Of a DNA stretch of 64,000 nucleotides, positions 51,274 to 64,000 are shown one piece after another. The stretch covers positions 250,138 through 314,137 of the forward strand of contig VXAA01005659.1 of the NCBI GenBank assembly GCA_013399115.1. Reading direction: 5' to 3'. Positions within the stretch are counted from its first letter, which is position 1; every line of letters starts with the position of its first letter. This DNA is from Anseranas semipalmata (taxonomy: Eukaryota; Chordata; Aves; Anseriformes; Anseranatidae). Under the pieces are notes generated by a model that made no database searches, was not told where the DNA came from, and saw nothing but the letters and a program-made list of their open reading frames with translations. The position numbers were made by a program, and so were the translations under genes.

Positions 51274-54200
51274 GTGAGCGAGCCCCGCAGAGGCGGAGGG
51301 AGCGGCGGCACGGGGAGCCCAGCGTGGCAGGCGGGAGCTGAGAGAAAGCAGAGGCGATGTTTTGCTGTGAGTTATGGTGCTGGTGGGCTGGGCAGGAGCT
51401 GCTGAGCGAGCCTGGGGAGTGTGGGGCTCTGGCTGACCCCAGCTTAAGTATTTCTTTGAATAAGCAGAGCAACAGAGCTCTGAAATGTCCTGCTGCAAGT
51501 TGCTGGGTTTTGATCAGACTCCTGATCCTGGCTGACTCGATATTTGTGGGCTTTGCATCCTGGGAGCCTTCCCCAGGATTTTTCAGTTCCTTTCTGACTT
51601 CAGTTCAGGGCTTTGCAGAATTCAGTAGCTACTTTCTCTGTCTCATTTTTTAATTATATGTGTTTTTGTCCAAGGAATGCAAAGAGATCCCTCCATGTTT
51701 CTGTTTTAATCTGGAAAATCTCTTGCCACTTTTCCATTTCCTTCCTTGTAGTCTTCAGGCTGAAGGAATGTGCGATTTCTTTAGCAGATTAATTCAGATG
51801 CTGTTGCTCTGTCTCTTTGATGCTCAGGTGCCGCAGGCTCACGTAACTCCTCGGGCAGACATATGTATATGTTCTTGCAGGACTCCGCAGAGCTGGGCAG
51901 TGCTGTTTGTTCCACTTGGCAGCTGGGAGATGGAGGCACAGAGACCGAGAATGACTTTTTGGGATCTCGTAGAAAGCCCACGGTAGGGTAGGAGTGAGTG
52001 TACCTTTCCCAGTTCCTTCAGCTCTGGCCTAGCCTTCAGGGTCATTTCAGCAAGGGCTGCTGCGGGGTCAGTCTTTGAACTCCATTTTCTCTTAGGCTGA
52101 AGCTTCAGATTAAGATCATGGCTGAGTTTCAGATTCTTTGCACGGTAATACATAGCACCAACTCTAAGCCAGCTTGAAATCCTGTTTGTGAGCATCAGTA
52201 AAGTGCGTTTAGCTTCTGGACACTAAAGCCACTCCCAGGTGCATTATGGCTTCTTGGAGCGTGTTCCTACAGCTGTGTCCCTGCTGTGACTGGTGAAGGT
52301 GGGTGCCAAGATGCCTTTCAGCAGCCGCTTCAGAGGTGCAGGGAGCTGATGTGGGACACGGCCGTTCTTGTTGTGAGCTCAGTCTCTGGTCATGCAATTG
52401 CATTATCTCTTTTCGTTCTGCTGAAAACACTTGGGGCTCGCAAGTGTCGGGGTCGGCCAGCTGCCAGGCTTCAAGGTAGATGATGTCTATTTTGGAGAAG
52501 ACAGGGGAGCTCTCACCCTTTTCTCTTGACCAACCCAGCAGAGGAAGGTATGCAGCAGCTCCTGAGGTTGGCATCTCTCTGTCGGATCCGGGCGTACGCG
52601 GGAGCCCACTCTTCTGCAGCCAGTTGTGAGTGCAGGCATCTCCGTGGTGGTCCAGGCCCTGTGAGCTCTCAGGCCAGTTTGGGGATGGCTCCATCCAGCA
52701 AGAGAGAGGCATGTATTGTCAGGCGGATGTTTCTTCTTATAGTCAGCATTTTTTTCCAAGTGCTTTTTGAGGAAACTTTGAGCTTGGCAAGGGCCAGTGT
52801 GTGTGGAAAGTATTAAAATCTGCAGCTGTTTCAAAAAGGAAAGACCCGCATTAGAAATATATATAGCATTTTAAAAGCAAGTTTAGTGCCCTGGAAAGGA
52901 TTTCTAAAACAATGTAAACCCATTGGATCAGTAAGAGTATTTATTTTGTGCTCTGTAGTAGCCTGGCAGTGGATGTGTAATGCTGTGTTTGTGAATTAAT
53001 TGATGCTCAGTGGTTGACCTAACTCTGTTACAAACCTGAGTTATATGGAGACCTCGGGTATGTTAAAGCTGGGTAATTTTCCTGGCATCGAGATACAGAA
53101 TAACCTGTCTTACAAGATTGTCGGACCATTTGTTTCCTGCGTTTTAACTGTGTGTTTATCGCCTTGGACTTTCTCAGCGAGAAGTGGGTTCCCGGGGGCT
53201 GTTTCTTGGGGAGAGAAGTGGGTTCCTCATGGCACCCCATGGCACCATTTGCTGTTCCCAGGCAATGCCTTCAGTCAGTAATTTGGGGCTGAACCCTCAG
53301 CTCTGACTTTTCTGCTCTTTGTCTTTCTGAGCTACAGTTTTTGAGATTATTTTGATGTAGCTGTTGGTATTCAAAATCTGTCCTCAGCGAAGGAATCAGA
53401 TATATTTGACGAAGTAGAATGAAGTGCATGTGGATTAAATACATACCCCTATGTATGCATAGTATGTGAGTGAGCATATGGGACTGTGTATGCTGGTATG
53501 TCAATCTAGTTATAAAGCAGTAAAAANAAAAAAAAAAAAAAAAGGCAGTGTGCGTAGACAGTTTTGGCACTCCAGCCCTGGGAAATGGCAGCCAGCCAGA
53601 GCGTACTGAGGCAGAGCCAAGACTATCTGAAGAATACCAAATGCTGAAGTTGGATGTAGCTCCTTCTTCGCTCTAGTTTCGCTCTTCATCCTGCGTGCCT
53701 GCAGCTTGCCAGCGCAGTGCCAGGTAGATGCAGATAATTTCACAAAGCAGAACTGGAGACAGGGGCAGATATGCTGTGGTGTGTATGTGCTTGTAATCGA
53801 ATGTCAATTAAATGAAAGGCACAATTACCTGCGACTGAAACCTGACCTCAGTGAGTTTAACTGTTAGCTCCTCAAGTCTTTGTTAGACTTTGAGATGCTT
53901 GTTCAGTCGTAAGTTATTTAGTTTTTTGGTATCGTGATAGCACCGGAGACAAGGATAAAACCCCACCCCAGTGTGGGTTATGCATTGTGGTGGTTTCATC
54001 TTGCTAAGTTCCGCTTGCTTACGTGAATGAGTTTGTTAAGCACTTCCAGCAGAGGGCACTAAGATTACTGATCTCAAACTGCAGTGTTTTTTGGAATGGG
54101 TATATACTGGGAGAGCATAAAGGATGCCTGGAAGTAAAATGTGTGCTTCACCCCTCTCCCCTCCTTGTTTTGTAGACTATCATAAAAGAGGGGATGCTGA

Positions 54201-55089
54201 TGAAACAGACCAGCTCCTTCCAGCGCTGGAAGAGACGATATTTTAAGCTGCGAGGACGAACGCTCTACTATGCAAAAACTGCCAAGGTAAGGTCTGGAAA
54301 ATATATACCATTCCAAGGGAAGAAAGGCACTGCTGGAGCCTTGGAGGCAGATGGGTGCCTATGAGAAGGCAGCCCTCAGTCCAGAAAAGAGCACATGCTC
54401 TGAAAGCACCCATCTTCAGGTTTTGCAGCTGCTAGAGGCTCCCTGTGTTTTGCCTCATACTTTGAAATCCCTGTTATTTTTTGTTTTTCTGTTTGTTTGT
54501 TTGTTTTTAAGTAAAGCATCATGTGGACCTGCGATGCTGATTTTCCACCTTTTTTCCCCCCCCTTGGTGCATTTTATTAGGAAATGGGCACTGAATCAAT
54601 AGAAGCTGAAATAGAAGGGAGAAAATATGAATGAAAAGAGGAAATTGAGGGGACAAGGAAGGCAAGAACTTATCACACAACCATGGGGCAGCCATGCATC
54701 TGGTTTAGTGCGTTGATAGTTCCCTAGATATCATTCTGGTTCCTTCACAAGACCTAAGCCTACCTTTTTTTTTTTTTTTTACGTCCCCTAATAAAAATCA
54801 AGTCGTTGCATTCACTGACTGAAGACAGGCAAATGTGAGCACCTCTGTTTGGAACTGGATTTCATGTTGCTGGTGCTGGGCCTTTCCTTTGGATCACAAA
54901 AGGCTGTGATGGAGTGTGTTAGGCAGACATACAGGCATGTCCCTTTGGGTCTGCTCTTATATATTGGATTCACTGGTTGATTGGGGGTTTGAATTTTTTT
55001 CTTTCCAGTCCATTATTTTTGATGAGGTGGATCTGACAGATGCCAGTGTGGCAGAATCCAGCACTAAGAATGTCAACAACAGCTTCACG
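51247..55089 (+). CDS. DGKD: DGKD, diacylglycerol kinase delta, 5' part (partial, continues right of window)
   Basis: Type II diacylglycerol kinase that turns diacylglycerol into phosphatidate at membranes and limits PKC signalling. Only the N-terminal region is here: exons 51247-51273, 54176-54286, 55009-55089, giving 73 residues. They cover the leader and the first part of the pleckstrin-homology domain: KEGML start, basic strand [16 protein letters not shown], then [20 protein letters not shown] and NVNNSFT. The C1 domains, catalytic domain and SAM domain lie beyond the window. The sequence also resembles DGKH (eta), but position next to SAG and ATG16L1 and the [18 protein letters not shown] stretch favour DGKD. 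Confidence 0.9.
51274..54175 (+). other. DGKD intron 1 (short isoform)
   Basis: About 2.9 kb. It holds a 33-base-period two-copy repeat at 53180-53226, a poly(A) run with one N at 53522-53542, and no recognisable exon. The minus-strand frame at 52,209-52,712 looks like chance. Confidence 0.75.
53522..53542 (+). repeat. Poly(A) run with one ambiguous base (N at 53527)
   Basis: About 20 A with a single N, typical of an assembly compromise over a homopolymer. Confidence 0.9.
54176..54286 (+). CDS. DGKD: DGKD exon, N-terminal half of PH domain
   Basis: Encodes [20 protein letters not shown] then [17 protein letters not shown], 37 whole codons. Acceptor ttttgtag, donor gtaagg at 54287. KEGML, WKRRYF and LRGRTLYY are the first strands of a PH domain, with the basic residues used to bind phosphoinositides. 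Confidence 0.95.
54287..55008 (+). other. DGKD intron
   Basis: Intron of 722 bases with a T16 run at 54765-54780 and GTTTGTTTGTTTG repeats near 54,490. No other feature. Confidence 0.8.
55009..55089 (+). CDS. DGKD: DGKD exon, middle of PH domain
   Basis: Encodes [20 protein letters not shown] then NVNNSFT, 27 whole codons. Acceptor tttccag, donor gtaaga at 55090. The next exon (in human starting VITPCRKLIL and holding the conserved Trp of the PH helix) is not in the window. Confidence 0.96.
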
Positions 55090-58000
55090 GTAAGATTTTT
55101 GCATTATTTTCCATTCTTGCATCTTTCACCCACATCCTTTCTCTTTTGCATAGTTCAAAAACATCTGAACAATCTTCACAGCTTCTTTTACTTACACAAA
55201 AAATCATAGGCTTATTTTTCCTTACAGCAACCATAACTCATCTCCACGCATATGGGAAGTACTTCAGGTTACTATGTATGGTGCTAAAGTTTTGCATTCA
55301 GAGATGTTCTTACCTATAGGCTAGGAGGGTTTGATAGAATCCATTTGCACAGTGGGACAGAAAAATTTGTTATGCCGAGGGAGTTGGGGGTGATGGTGAT
55401 GTTTATGCTGGAGGTCTTGCTAAAGGAATTTAGTTTTCCCTTCAGGCTTGAAAATATGTAAACTTCTTTCTCTGACTTTATTTGTATGTGGGTGTATGTG
55501 TGTTTATATATGCACACTATATATAGTGGCAAAGCAAAAGGAGGAACAGAAAGACGTTGCACAGAGATAAATAAAATTGGTTTAGGAGACTTGTTAGATG
55601 TGGAAAATGTGCTAAATGTTTGCAATTTGGAAAGGTGGTGGTGTCACTGCTTCATTTTCCCTAGGCTTAGTAACTGGGAGAAAACACACAGGTCATTTCT
55701 GGGGTGCAGGTGCTACCTAAGCTCCATTTTGGGGAATGCCTGGTGTGCAGGAGAGGAGTTGGAGCCTCGTTCCTCGTGGCCCAGCCTGGTACCGATGCTC
55801 CTGCTGCGGGTGAGAAATGCCAGCAGCAGTGGCCGTTGAGGGCAAGTGGCAAGCAGCAGTGCGAGCCCTGTAGTTGGCTAACAGCAGTAGCCTCCCTGCA
55901 GCCTCCCAAGGACTCGAGAGGGAAGAGGGAGTGGAGAAGGAAAACAGTGTTGGTCTAAGGCAAGGTAAAGGGGGAGCAATGCAGGTGGAGGAAGGCAGCT
56001 GATCCTGCAGGGTGGTGACCAAGGCTGAGCAGTGTGGCTTGCTCTGCAGTGGTGGTCACCCACTGCTTTAAACAGACACATCTAGCAAAGGATATTTCTG
56101 TTACGTAGCTGTAACTTTTTGCTCTGAAGCACCTGGGCAAAGCAGCTATTGCGCCATCCCTATGTCCAGATTAAACCCCAACACTTTCTGGAAGTTTGAA
56201 AACACTTTCTGCATCGACGATTGGGCAAGTAGGAGGCCCTTCTGCATCTGACAGTAAATAATGATAACAAGTGTCAGCGTGTACGCTTAGAGAGAAGGAT
56301 TCTGCAGTGATTTCTGTATGGGATATGTTTTCAAGAATGTGAAGTTATTTTCCCGTTAATAATACCTTTTCTCTAGGGTCTTGCTTTACTTTTTCCATAT
56401 GTAAAATAAGACTGATTTTTCAGGTTAAGAAAATATACTGTTTTGCTTATTATTGTAGCTGGGAGAGAGCTAATCTCTGTCAAAGACGCTGGATGTAGGC
56501 ACAGGAGGAAATACTGTGTTTGCCCTCTCAGATTGTCTCCGAGTCCAGCAGCGAGGAGTTACTTCCATGACTACGGTATCAGGCTCTGCCAGTCCCTAAG
56601 GGGTAAAGAGCATAGAGTTCCTTTGACACTCAGGCAGCAGAGATAGTTTGCGCTGGCTGCAGCTGATCACTGTATCATGGGTGCTCAGGTAAACTCCAGG
56701 AAAAACGTCTCTCCTCTCTTAATTTCTGTCTACTCTGTCTATCATGGCTTATAGAGGAGTTTGACTGTGGTTTACCATGGGCTATAAAAATACTCTGAAA
56801 ATCAGAAGGTTGGCTAGTGTTGCTGCTGTTGGTCTGCCACATCACTGCGTCAGTGCTTTGGATTCCTTGCAGTCTTGCAATTTTCTCTTGGTTTTCTTTG
56901 AGAGCACTCTGTTTCCCCTCCGAATCTTCCCAGCTCAGTTTCTTTCTAAAATTCAGAGTTCTTTGATGCATTTTTTCCTGATTCAAATCAGTGGCATTCA
57001 GTGTTGTGTTGTTGTCCTAAACTGGAAACATCAAACGTTAGGTGTTGTAAAACAGAGAGTTATTTTGGAGTTGTGCATGTTCTGTTTTTCTTTGTTTCTT
57101 TTTCTTCAATGGAGACTGGTAGTTTTGGATGTAGGAAAGACTGGTTTCTTTGTCAGGAAATTCATACACTCTCCAGGCATCTATACTGCTTGAGGTAAAG
57201 ATTCTGCAGGGCAGGAGGTATTTGACTTGGTTCATAAGGTGGTACATACTTTAAATGGAAAAATACAACTGAAGACATTAGAGAGTTGATCAGCTCTGTG
57301 AGAGTTGCATGAATGACACTCCTTAGGTACTAACAAAAGAGGCAGAAAACAAAAACACTGGATAAACCACTTAGGAATGATGTGGATCAAAAGCAAAAAG
57401 GTAATAAGGGGTGACCAGGCAGAGGAGAAACTGGCAGAAGGGCAGTGAGGAGTACGGGGAGACGGCACCATGAGAGAAGAAAACCAGAGCACACAGCCAA
57501 CAAATGTTATGTTGCGTAAATGTAAGAATAAGGTTAAAAAATAAAGCTGCCAATAAATCTTTCACATAGGACGTAAATCTGACAGCTAATTTGTTTGCTG
57601 GCAGCGGGCAGGAGAGGGAGAAAAATGAGTATTAAGATGAAGACCTCTTCCTTTAGAAAGAAGAGTGTGTAATATGGGTTCCACTGGTGTTTACTTAGTC
57701 TTTCAGGGAATGTATCCTGTTTGCGCTGGCTATAGTCGGAACAGTTTTCAGGACTGCTACCCAAAGTTAATGGATGCGTGACCATAAAATGGTCTGGGAG
57801 CATGCGACCAGGGGCATCTCTGAGCTTAAGACGTTGTGCAGCTGCGTCCCCTGAGAGGTGTAAGGAAAAGCTTTATGTTCAGCTATTGTTCCTTTAGGTC
57901 AGGCACAGTGGCTGCAGAGTTATTTAGCAGGAAGCCTCTAGGAACAAACCGTATAGCAGCCCCACAACAGACCTCCCTTCTCTCAGGAGGATTGTGGATG

Positions 58001-61000
58001 TAATATTTGCTAGTTCTCTCACATCTCTGCCATCCCTGTCCTTCTAAGACATCTGTCTACAAGTTAAATTCTTTTTGGATGTCTGGGCTGTATGTGACTG
58101 ATTGTTTCCATGTATAAATCCCATAGTACCTGGTGTATAGATCTCCCGCCAGCAGATTTTGCTTCGGCTGCTGTCTTTCACAGTGCCTCAGAGAGGATAA
58201 CAGTGCCCCTAGGGATAACCACGTTATGCACTCTAAGCTTTGTGGTGGCACCACAGCGGTCCCCCTGGTGAATTTTTTAGGGAATAGTCACTTCTAGCTA
58301 GTCCGCATGGTGTACCAGATGTAGTTTTCTCTTCTCTGTGCAGCACTTGGCTGAAAGGTTACTGACATCCTCTAGACGCAGAAGGGTGATTGCCATTTCG
58401 CAGATTTGAGAGTCAGTGTAGTGAAGTGTTTTGCAGCAAAGCTTCCATCATTTGTGGCCCTAGTTTGGTGGGATGTGCTGATTTAAAATTTCTGCCTTGT
58501 TCATATGGTTGTCACTTTGTTTGAGAATGGTGCCTGAAAGTTGGACAGTTTTAGACCCAAATAGATGACATAGCGCCCTCGTGTTGTGACGCGAGATTGG
58601 TCCTCTGGTCTATTAAGAATCACTGGCATCTCTCTTTGTTGCAAAGACTTTAGCTAAACCACCACTGCCTGAACATTTCTTGCTTTTCAGTAAGTTATTG
58701 CTATGTTTGGAGCAGATGTCCAGATCTCTTTGGTATCTCCACAGAAGTGCTGACAGGCCTGATACAGCTTTATCACTTCACTGGGGTATGGGGAAAGCTC
58801 CACGTGTTCTTGCCTGTTGTTTACCACTGAGGTAACTGCTTTACCTGTGTCATGGACGTGAACTATCTAGCATCCCCATTCTCCATTAGGAAGCCCATAA
58901 GAATCGGGTGGTGCAAATTGCTTTATTGTCTGTTACTCAGGCAGGCGTGTTGCCACCACAGCTGTCCCCTCAAGAGTCTTTGAAAGGACTTTGGGTCAGC
59001 TCCTTAGGCACGTTTTTGTAAATGTCTCTGTGGTGAACAAATTCTTACTTCTCAGGTTGGTGTGTTGGCTGAAGATCTGATCTTTTCTAGAAGGTTCCCA
59101 ATGAATTAATCTTGCTGCTTTCAGTGTGATGGGCACAGCTGATGGAGTGAGTCCTTATCAGTTCATTGACCCTGCCCTGGCTTGTGCAGGATTTATGTGA
59201 AGCTGAAGGGAAAAAGTCTAATGTATGTATTATTTAATAATAATAAAAAACACCTGTCATAAACAGGAGAGGGCCTAGGAAGGACATCACATCTTTTCAG
59301 GTACATATGTTATGCTTCAGTATGATTTTCATATGTTGTTTTTGTAAATATTTTCCAGTTATTGCTAGCAACTGGTGGTATGGACTTTCACCCTCATTCA
59401 TGTAACTTTTTACACAAATTCCAACATTCACTTCCCATCCCATCTCACTCAGCATTGAGATCCCACCAGAGAAAGCTCCTGTCTGTGGAGGGGGATGTGG
59501 GTAGTTTGATTTCTTCTTTCTGATGCTTCAGTGGAAGTTAAGTTTGGACACAGCATGCTGTTAAGCACCAGGAACCGTGCTGTTGATCCCTCCTCCATAG
59601 TTAAAGGCTCTTCACTGGAAGAGGTGGAGCTTGAACTCCTGTGCTCCTGTAAGCCCTTTTCTATTGGGAAGCACCTCTCGCTCAGCCGCAGACAGGAAAC
59701 AGCATATTATTGCAGTCAGCGCCTGCCTCCCCACTCCTCTGCCGCCCGAAGGAAACTTGTCCCAGCTCCTCCTCGAGCAGACAGCTAATCAGCTTGTGGC
59801 AAGTGGAACATAGCTCAGAAGGACTCACCACAGAGGGGACTAATCCTGTTAATCGCATGTCAAGCAATCTGTTTAGTCTTTTTTCTGAGGGAGTAGGCTG
59901 CTCTGGACACTAGTTTAGAGGAAGATTGAACGTTAAAAGGTAAGAGCAGGAGTCTTGAGTTTTCTGGTCTGAGCATTGAGAAAAATAGCACCTGTGCCAG
60001 CCTAGCAGGTCATCAGGAGCTCAGATGCTTTGGAATAAGTGTGCTGCAAGCTCTTACTGTTCAGGTGATCTCTCCTGTGTGGATTTATGTCGATAAGTTC
60101 TCCAGAACTGGGGTAAAGGTAAACGTGCCTGCAGTGCTGTTGGAAATGCTGCACCCATCAGTTAAGAAATACTGTTTATTAACTGATGATTCACCCTAAC
60201 CTATGTCACAGGAGAGAGGAAGTGTTGAGATTAGGGTAATACCTCTCCATCAGAGCGCTCGCATGACTGGAGGCAACCTGCTTGTGGCAGGTTGAGGAAC
60301 AGAGAATTGCTGGTGCTCCTGAATGAGAGCATGCTGTCACCTCTGGGAGGCAACACGGATGTCATTCTCCAGCCCTGTGGAAACCTGAGGTGTGCTACAA
60401 TTTTTACTCTTACAAACTTGTTACTTAGAACTGACTTTAGTCAGTAGCAAAGATGCCAGTTTCTGCTTTGTGAACTTTTATGTGACTTATCTGCTTCAGA
60501 CTGTGTGTTTTTGCTGTGTTGTCCCAGGACTTTCTGATGCTGTGGAGAAATAGCATGAATCTTCATTTTGGGGTAATTAACCTGTCCTAAGAACTCAGGG
60601 CAAAGTGCTTGAGCTTTAACAAAAGATAAAAGTGCTGAAGGTGCTTCCTGATGAGGAGAGTATGTTGATGTCTGCAAATTCATTTCACAATGAAGTGAAA
60701 GTGCCTTTACCTCTTGTTTGGTTTTGTGTCAAATTAAATTATTTGTATTAGTGCTTTTAGTGTGAAAATACGTCCTTTTTAGCAGAGAAGGCAGTGAAGT
60801 CTTCTCTGAAGAGTTTGGTGTTGAAGGAGTGAACAGAGCTGCTGAAGCTGCACGTCAGACAAAGTCTGCTGCTCGTGTTCAGTTCAGGAGCTTTGTGCCT
60901 GTGAAGCACAGAACTCAAAGCAGAGGAACTTGAAACAAGACGAACTAGAAACAGGAGGAACCCAGATCAGAGGTTACTTGTGCTGGTTTGAAATATAAGC

Positions 61001-62610
61001 CTCAGGAAAGGGCATGCGACTTACTTTTATGAGGAGAAAGAATATAAGAACTTTTGTTACAAGCTGCTTGCACAAAGTCAGGCTTTGACTCTTCAAGCTT
61101 GGGCTCAGACAGATCAGGGAAATCTGCGTGGTTTGACACTTGCACAGCTTCTTCATCTGCCCCATGTGGCCTCAGCCCTTTGAAACAGATGGACCTTAAA
61201 GGTACGCTGCAGGGAGTAACCAGGCTTCCTAGCGAGGGAGGGCATTTTCCCCTGTTTCCTCAGCATGGGGTTGGGAGGCCTAGAGGGAAGACATCAGCTC
61301 TGAGAAGTGGGCACAAAGACTCGCTAATGTGGGGACAGACTTGGTTACACAGGGGAATCCCCAGGTGTCCTGGGGGAGATGGTTCCTCACCCCACTCCTT
61401 TGTACGCAGTCTTAGATTGCTTTGTTAAGGTTTGGAGAAGGAAAAGATGCGAAAAGAAGGTCTCATGAAAAGGATGGTTCTTCCCCCCTCCTTTTTAAAC
61501 TGTCTTCTCTAAGTTGGAAAGTATTACACTGCATGTTGGAAAGTCAGGCTTTGCTGGGGGTTGTTGTCTCTTCCACACCCATGTGTGTACACGTTCAGAA
61601 ATCGTACGCTCTCTGCTAGTGCACTTACTCTGTTTATATTGGCAGCTGTCAGAATTTCCTTTATAAGCAACTGGAAATATGACTAAAGCCATGAATTGCC
61701 ATGTCTAGAATCGCTCTGCTTTTTTTTCCCCCCTCCCTTCATTAAGTGCAGTTCGGTCCCCATTTCCTGTCAGAACCACTGCAATTTCAAAATACTTTGC
61801 TATTTTAGTAGTTTGTAATCCAGAGTTCAGTGCAGTCTTTTCTGCTTGAGAAAAGGCCCTTTGGTAAACAGCCTCTTCTGAGTCACTGTTAGTCAGTGAA
61901 AATAGTCATTTAAAATCCTTTCATGTCAAGGATTCTTGGGACTCTTAATCCAGTCTCTTGCAGGAACTGGTCAGTAGTCTGCTCACACTAGAGAAGGACA
62001 AAAACTCATCTAAGAGAGGACAAACACGGAAGAAGAGTAAGAGTCTGGAAGAAGTTGCTCTGGGTGGAGAGATCTGGTGATTATTGCTGCATGTTACAGA
62101 ATGACCCAAAAATATGCTTGGAGTTTCTGAAAAAAAGATGAAGCTACTGTAAGAGAAAGAGGTCAGACTGAGATCTGTGATTTTTTCTGTGGGACAGGAT
62201 AGCTAGAGAGCTGGAAAGTGAGAGTGGCTGTTTGTGAAGAGCTTTTGTTTCCCTAGGGGGAAGTTTACTGCTTGGAAGTTAGTGTCTGTTATTGCCCATG
62301 TGCCTGAACACTAGGAGCCTTTGTTTGATAGTCTGTTTGCTCTTCGTAACCTTCGTGCTGTGTTTGGTGCGTTATCCACCTTCCCGAACGAGTCTGCAGG
62401 TTCCAGGGCCTTCTCCACCTTCCAGGTGAGGACACAAAGGCAGAAAAACCTGTGGTAAACAAGAGGTCACTTGAGAACATGATGGGTTTATTTTTACGTG
62501 GGAGCTGCTCTAGAAGAAAGACTTCTTGTTATGTGCATCCTTACTCTGGTTGTTTTGACAGGCAAAGAGAGGCTTGCTAATAATAATCACAGAAATGAGG
62601 TCTCTCTCCA

Positions 62611-62646
62611 GTTGTCGTGCCTGTGATGGTTGTCATGCCTGTGATG
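62611..62646 (+). repeat. 18-bp tandem duplication (two copies)
   Basis: GTTGTCGTGCCTGTGATG followed directly by GTTGTCATGCCTGTGATG, differing at one base. Confidence 0.9.
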
Positions 62647-62802
62647 GTTTCACTGTTGTTGTGCTCAAACCAAGACTGGTCATTGTGTGGTGACCCAGCG
62701 TGGAAAGCTGTTGGCTTCCTCAGGCTGTTGAAAGCTATTCTTTTCCTTGTGTGCTAGCCACCAGCCTCCTTCAAACACAGCTGAGGTTAGGGGGTTGTGA
62801 GG

Positions 62803-62834
62803 AGCTGTTAGTAACAATAAGCTGTCAGTAACAG
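62803..62834 (+). repeat. 17-bp tandem duplication (two copies, imperfect)
   Basis: AGCTGTTAGTAACAATA followed by AGCTGTCAGTAACAGG. Small local duplication in a DGKD intron. Confidence 0.85.
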
Positions 62835-64000
62835 GTCATTTTTCTACCGTAGACAAGGTCTTCTATTGCTCAATCTTGTGATTTATTAGCTGCTAGCCTT
62901 GATGTGTATGAGACCACTGAGACAGCAGCTCTACCACTGGGGAACGTTGACCTGCCCCTCTGTTCTTCATGGTTTTGCTTCTGTTTGAATGAGTAGGAAG
63001 ATTTCTCTGAGATATCCTTTACCTTCCCAAGTGTGCTGCTCTTTCTGAACACTCTAGTTGTGTTTGGGAAGTCTTCCTGGCAGGACTGCATCCTTTGGAA
63101 AATAAATGAAGAGAGGATGCATGTGTGCATCTGCTGCATGAAGAGGAGAGCGGGTGGATAATGGAGCTGTCCTAACGTGCTTTGGCACTTGCCATGGCGG
63201 CCCTGTGGGTTCCCAGTTGGTGCTTCTTCATCCATGTAGATCTCTAGTGATTAGTATGCACAAATTACCAGGACTGTCTGCATTTCACACCTGCTAACAG
63301 TGACAAAGTTCTTGCATACTCTAGGTTTTGACAGCTACTAAGTGGTTACAGAAGTCCTAAAATCTCCCTGTCTGTGCTCCTCTTACCGATTGCCAAGAAC
63401 AGGAATGTGCCTTATTTAGGAATAGAGTTTCCAGAAGCATGTAGGAATGTGACCCTGGTATGAGAGATGATCATTTTCCCAGGGAATGCTCTGTCTGGTC
63501 TGCTTTCCCACTGCAGCATCAGGGAAGATAGGGACTGGGAGAAAGCACAGCCGGAGGGTCAGCAGGAGTGAACTTTGTCTGCGGGTGAAGCACAACAGTA
63601 AGTGCCAACGACAGTGCTCAGAGAAGATGCGCTTTGTAACTTGCAACCACCTGGCAGATGAGGTCCATACTGTAAGACGAGTGAACCTAATAATGTACAA
63701 ATGTTCCTGAAGAGTCGTAGTCCAGTGTCACATGAAAAGCTTCTTCTTTCTTTCCACTTCAGCATAGCATCCAGGTTTCAAGGAAAGAGAGTTGGTACAA
63801 TTTGGGTGTTTGTAAAGGTTCCGTGACAGTTAGGTCTAGGGAGCTCTGACTGATCTCAGCAATGAGTTATCAGGACTGAATTTGCTGGCAGAACTGGGTG
63901 AAGGCTGAACTGCAGATGGGAAGAGGGATGCTGTCTGTGGAGGAGGGCAAGCCTCAGTCCCGCGTGAGTCTAAGTGTTGATACTCGTATTATTTCTCTCT

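Larger units (their letters stand above)
55090..64000 (+). other. DGKD intron, at least 8.9 kb, running off the window
   Basis: I searched it for the rest of the PH domain (CRKLIL, EDWI) and for C1 domain cysteine patterns and found none. It contains small tandem duplications at 62611-62646 and 62803-62834. No RNA gene, transposon or nested gene is supported. Confidence 0.75.

Noticed and set aside
52209..52712. 167-codon open frame on the minus strand in DGKD intron 1
   Set aside because: Low-complexity-free but unlike any known protein, no promoter or poly(A) signal on that strand. A chance frame is the simplest reading.
62870..63235. 121-codon open frame on the minus strand
   Set aside because: No domain, no splice context, inside a DGKD intron.

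Overview
The window is nuclear vertebrate DNA, most likely avian. Coding sequence is split into short exons with GT-AG introns. A truncated CR1 LINE lies near the left end, introns are compact, and three assembly gaps (N) are present. The gene order ATG16L1 - SAG - DGKD, all on the plus strand, is the order I know from human chromosome 2q37. The species cannot be fixed from the sequence; a bird fits best, and other sauropsids with CR1 are possible.

Region 1 (1-16,230) holds the 3' two thirds of ATG16L1, the autophagy conjugation scaffold. Thirteen coding exons run from the end of the coiled coil through the alternatively spliced linker to the seven-bladed WD40 propeller. The stop is at 14,821-14,823 and a poly(A) signal sits at 16,206. 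Two introns carry a pair of related small Cajal body RNAs (about 5,328-5,605 and 8,343-8,613). Both contain the same 10-nt antisense to loop I of U5 snRNA, placed to direct 2'-O-methylation of U5 U41. They match SCARNA5/SCARNA6, which lie in the human gene.

Region 2 (16,231-20,969) is intergenic. It should hold the SAG promoter and a non-coding first exon, neither of which I could pin down.

Region 3 (20,970-35,895) is SAG (rod/S-arrestin), with all 15 coding exons. They include the 194-nt exon and a 10-nt microexon, and together encode 407 residues.

Region 4 (35,900-64,000) is the SAG-DGKD interval and the 5' part of DGKD (diacylglycerol kinase delta). It has a 713-base gap followed by a C-rich, strand-asymmetric tract, a CpG-rich promoter-like patch at about 45.25-45.53 kb, and a TATA-containing promoter. 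That promoter precedes a short first exon of 9 codons (51,247-51,273) that joins in phase to two pleckstrin-homology exons (54,176-54,286 and 55,009-55,089). The window ends in the next intron.

The three genes are unrelated in function (autophagy, photoreceptor shut-off, lipid second-messenger kinase); their grouping is conserved synteny, not an operon. I saw no prokaryotic features, CRISPR arrays, tRNA or rRNA genes. Comparisons with human proteins and RNAs are from memory and should be confirmed by alignment.
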